Shown piece after piece: positions 61,801 to 64,000 of a stretch of 64,000 bases of DNA. Location: assembly GCF_947242115.1 (NCBI RefSeq), contig NC_074713.1, positions 5,829,501-5,893,500 of the forward strand, written 5' to 3'. The notes under the pieces are model-generated. The model was not told the DNA's origin, made no database searches, and saw only the letters and a list, made by a program, of their open reading frames with translations. A program made the position numbers and the translations under genes. Positions within the stretch are counted from its first letter, which is position 1; each line of letters begins with the position of its first letter. The DNA comes from Biomphalaria glabrata (lineage: Eukaryota; Mollusca; Gastropoda; Planorbidae).

Positions 61801-63826
61801 TATAGAAGCACCCCTAATAAAACTGGTACTAGCCAATCACAGGCATTCTTCAACAGGAGAATCAGAACCTTGCTACCTATAGCTAAAAGCCTGTTGAAAC
61901 CTCAAGTTCTGGATCCTAAGAAACATAAAAAAGCACTGAAAGAAAACCAGAGGAGATCAGCAATTTACTACAACTCCATTGCTAAAGATTATTAGTGTGT
62001 ATTTAAGTCTCCTGTTAGTTTTTCACTTTCTTGTCATGTCAATAAAATGGAGCTGTAACTTAAACAGCAGTGTCGTTTTTACATCATAATTGATAATATA
62101 ACACTGTCTATGATTAATTCAGGACTGTATCATGCCAGATGCTATTGGAGATGTATTAATCTTTGTTGCTGGTAGCCTCACCTCTACCTGTTGTGACAAT
62201 TTTAGAAACATTTTCTTAAGTTTTATATTGGTTTATTTTGAGTTGATAAAGCTTATAAAATCATGTAATTCTAAGCTTTTCTAATAGTGTATGGGTTAGA
62301 CTAGAGATCAGAACAAAACCAGGACGAGCAGGAAATATAATGAAAGAACAATATTATAATGAAATATTTACTTATAGATACTGTTAATTACTTTGAAATA
62401 ATGTTATTTATCACTAAATTTATGTGTAGCATTACATATACTTTTTACGCCTGTTTATTTCCAATAACATTATTTTGTTTCACAAGGACTATTTTGAATG
62501 TTAGCTTAATTCAAACTATTTATACTTTTATAACAGTCAATAAGAATAAATGTATCTGGAGGCCTCACAGCATATTATAATTACTAGACTATATAATGCT
62601 AAAAAGAGAATGAGTCAAAGAGCCACTAGGTGAAATAATTCCTCCTTAATCTTAAGATTTGAAGAAATCATGGCTGTTAGGTTACTTCAGTTGTGGAAAG
62701 ATGATGTGGACATTTTAAGCAGTGCACTGTAGGTTATGAAAACCAATGTACTCAAACAATTTGAGTAATAGTGAAATCCAAATATATGGAAATTTGAAAA
62801 TGTGTAAAACTTTTGATTACCTCAATAAATAGTTTCCCACTACCATGGCCTAAAAGTTCATGTAGACCTACTTGGACTTCAAAAGACTGAATTTTATATT
62901 TTGAATACAGTTCCTGAAAAAGAAAACAAAGCAAAAATAAACCATAAGCAATATTAAACACTAATTCTGAAACAATAAATTTTATTAAAAAAAAAACTGA
63001 AGAAAACATTTTATTGAATAAATATTTGAAAACCTAATTTAAAACAAAAAATCATTCAACCTTGTCTTGTTCCCTTAGGAATGTCACTTTGGAGTCTTTA
63101 TATCCTGAAGTTAAAACATTTCCTAACGAGACATTTTTAAAACCTTCATTCTGTCGAATATCATCATCTGAAACAAAAGAAGAGAATAAACAGGCACGAA
63201 AAAAAGTTTAAAATAATATAATAAGCTTTAATAAACATAAAAAATATAAAGAGGGCCATTTGTTAGCTTAAATAATGCACTTATAAGCTTAAGAACAAAA
63301 GAACACTAAATTCAATAAGCGACAGCAACACTAGACGCTGGATACATCAGACTCTTCAACAACACACTCTCATAACACGGGTTACACATAACACTAGGAT
63401 ATGAACTTTCTTACCAAGGGGAATAACTCTACATACTAATTCACATAAACACAATGTCCACACATTTAAAGTAGAGATATTTTTTTAACAGATCAACACA
63501 TAACAAAAAATTTAGGCTTAAATAAAAAATATTAGCCTTACATAAATTGTCACCGGTTAAAAAGCTCTTTAATTTTTGTAAGCTTTTATAGAGAAATTTT
63601 GTAACAAAGTGAAACGTGAAGATCCACTTACAATTAGGAATGTTGATACCAGCTGGAATCCCACTGCCACCGAAAGCCAAGACTTCCAACGAGGTGAAAT
63701 CTGGCCTCAAGAATTTGTCCTTTTCATATTCCACAGGCCAAGGGAGGTGAGCCAGCAAACGTTCTGCATTGTTAACCAGATTGGAGAATTTGGCAGACAT
63801 GTCTTTATTCACTACAGCTACAAAAC
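55857..63826 (-). CDS. DPP3: Dipeptidyl peptidase 3, C-terminal part (9 exons; 5' end outside window)
   Basis: DPP3 is a cytosolic zinc exopeptidase (family M49) that removes dipeptides from peptide N-termini. Minus-strand exons are 63826-63632, 63167-63061, 62913-62821, 60774-60712, 60086-59964, 58803-58683, 58373-58194, 57188-57026 and 55990-55857. They cover roughly the last 400 of ~737 residues. The first opens [18 protein letters not shown]. The M49 zinc motif HELLGH lies in [15 protein letters not shown] (62913 exon), and the third ligand Glu in [12 protein letters not shown] (60086 exon). Later come [31 protein letters not shown] and [12 protein letters not shown]. In the 60086 exon two bases are missing relative to the expected SGETWDSKF: the DNA at about 60057-60066 reads GGTCTCCAG where GGTCTCTCCAG would keep frame. 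All other junctions are in phase. The lesion may be an assembly error, an allele or a pseudogene. A Gypsy fossil lies in the intron after the HELLGH exon. Confidence 0.93.
56051..56203. mobile_element. hAT-type MITE, family M, copy 3 (eroded)
   Basis: The left end AGCATAGCTACGTTGTACCC has lost its first bases; the right end ACCCTAGCTATGCCACTG is intact. Flanks CTGGTACT and ATAGTACT share 6 of 8 bases. It lies in the last DPP3 intron. Confidence 0.55.
56935..57003 (-). mobile_element. tRNA-derived SINE, family C, copy 2 (fragment)
   Basis: On the minus strand it reads GCCTGGTCTGGTGGTATGTG, TTCAAACCCTTCCTGC, CCCCTGCTGC. The order matches the head of the 52846 copy. It lies in the last DPP3 intron, close to exon 57188-57026. 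Confidence 0.5.
57935..58168 (-). mobile_element. tRNA-derived SINE, family B, copy 2
   Basis: It ends on the plus strand with ACCACTCAGCCACTGTGCCC, the complement of the tRNA-like head. AGATTTGAACCCAGGACT is the B box complement. Body words GGTACCCATTAGAGGAGAG and GTTGGGTGGACTTGGG match copy 1. It stops 26 bases short of a DPP3 exon. Confidence 0.8.
59029..59371. repeat. 48-bp minisatellite, seven copies
   Basis: Units start CCCACATTCATGACCCAGTA and recur every 48 bases from 59029 to 59317, with a partial eighth at 59365. The copies look identical by eye, so the array is young or homogenised. It sits in a DPP3 intron. Confidence 0.97.
60436..60625 (-). mobile_element. tRNA-derived SINE, family B, copy 3 (decayed)
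   Basis: GGCAGATGATGTAAAAATCT, CAGGTACCCATTAGAG and CCAGTCTTTACCTGGATTCA follow the inverted family-B order. The tRNA-like head is largely lost. Confidence 0.6.
60860..62000 (+). mobile_element. Ty3/Gypsy retrotransposon fossil, RNase H end to integrase
   Basis: Recognisable pieces, in order, are the end of the RT/RNase H region (VADALSRV), an integrase zinc-binding segment, and the integrase core ([31 protein letters not shown]) with its C-terminal part (LNYRSTP). That order is Ty3/Gypsy-like (Mag or K02A2.6 relatives, from memory). The fragment lacks gag, protease and most of reverse transcriptase, and no LTR could be identified at either side. It is broken in several places and clearly inactive, an old insertion in a DPP3 intron lying opposite to the gene. 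Confidence 0.85.
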
Positions 63827-64000
63827 CTGAGCAATTGAACAAAGGGCAACGTGATTGTTAAATTATTTTTTTTTTAAACCATTGTTCAGGTAAACCATAG
63901 ACAGAACGTGTTTTTTTCCTCAAATCAATAAAAAAATTTAAGTACATTATGTATTTCCCATTTTAACTGCATATTTTATTACTATTTATTATTTTCCATA
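63827..64000. other. Partial DPP3 intron at the right edge
   Basis: AT-rich intronic sequence upstream (on the minus strand) of the first DPP3 exon in the window. No exon or other feature is seen up to the edge. Confidence 0.7.

Overview
The window is AT-rich animal DNA with short exons, GT/AG introns and a dense load of transposons. The five recognisable genes look metazoan, and one (DNAAF2) implies motile cilia. Frequent TAGATCTAGA-type low-complexity tracts, the tRNA-derived SINE families and the LINE tails suggest a mollusc, probably a freshwater heterobranch snail. That placement is inference; no species-diagnostic marker is present.

Layout, left to right. (1) 1-5438: repeats only, including a 25-bp minisatellite, two SINE copies and a ~1.34-kb element with terminal inverted repeats. 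(2) PIGF, + strand, 5439-10473, five exons. Its first intron carries a hAT transposon with a putative LTR fossil nested in it. (3) Seipin (BSCL2), - strand, 20618-12148, eight exons, convergent with PIGF. (4) 20619-24032: intergenic block with a seipin-proximal E-box and a non-autonomous hAT. (5) Canonical poly(A) polymerase (PAPOLA/PAPOLG type), + strand, 24033-36486, nineteen exons, 732 aa, complete. (6) Kintoun/DNAAF2, - strand, 47363-40490, three exons, 981 aa, complete. (7) 47520-51980: LINE tails, microsatellites and hAT-type MITEs. (8) A 260-aa single-exon ORF of unknown function, 51981-52763. (9) DPP3, - strand, the C-terminal nine exons (63826-55857); the 5' part lies beyond the right edge. 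One DPP3 exon carries an apparent 2-nt frameshift. A fragmentary Ty3/Gypsy fossil sits in a DPP3 intron.

The five named genes serve unrelated housekeeping functions: GPI-anchor assembly, lipid-droplet formation, mRNA polyadenylation, dynein-arm preassembly and peptide turnover. They show no sign of working as one system. I found no convincing new multi-gene system. The most unusual observations concern mobile DNA (a 55-bp internal-deletion derivative of a 1.34-kb inverted-repeat element, and nested insertions), the orphan ORF, the DPP3 frameshift and a widely spaced direct repeat beside a poly(A) polymerase exon. Exon borders were read by hand from splice signals, reading frame and remembered family sequences; no alignment was run.
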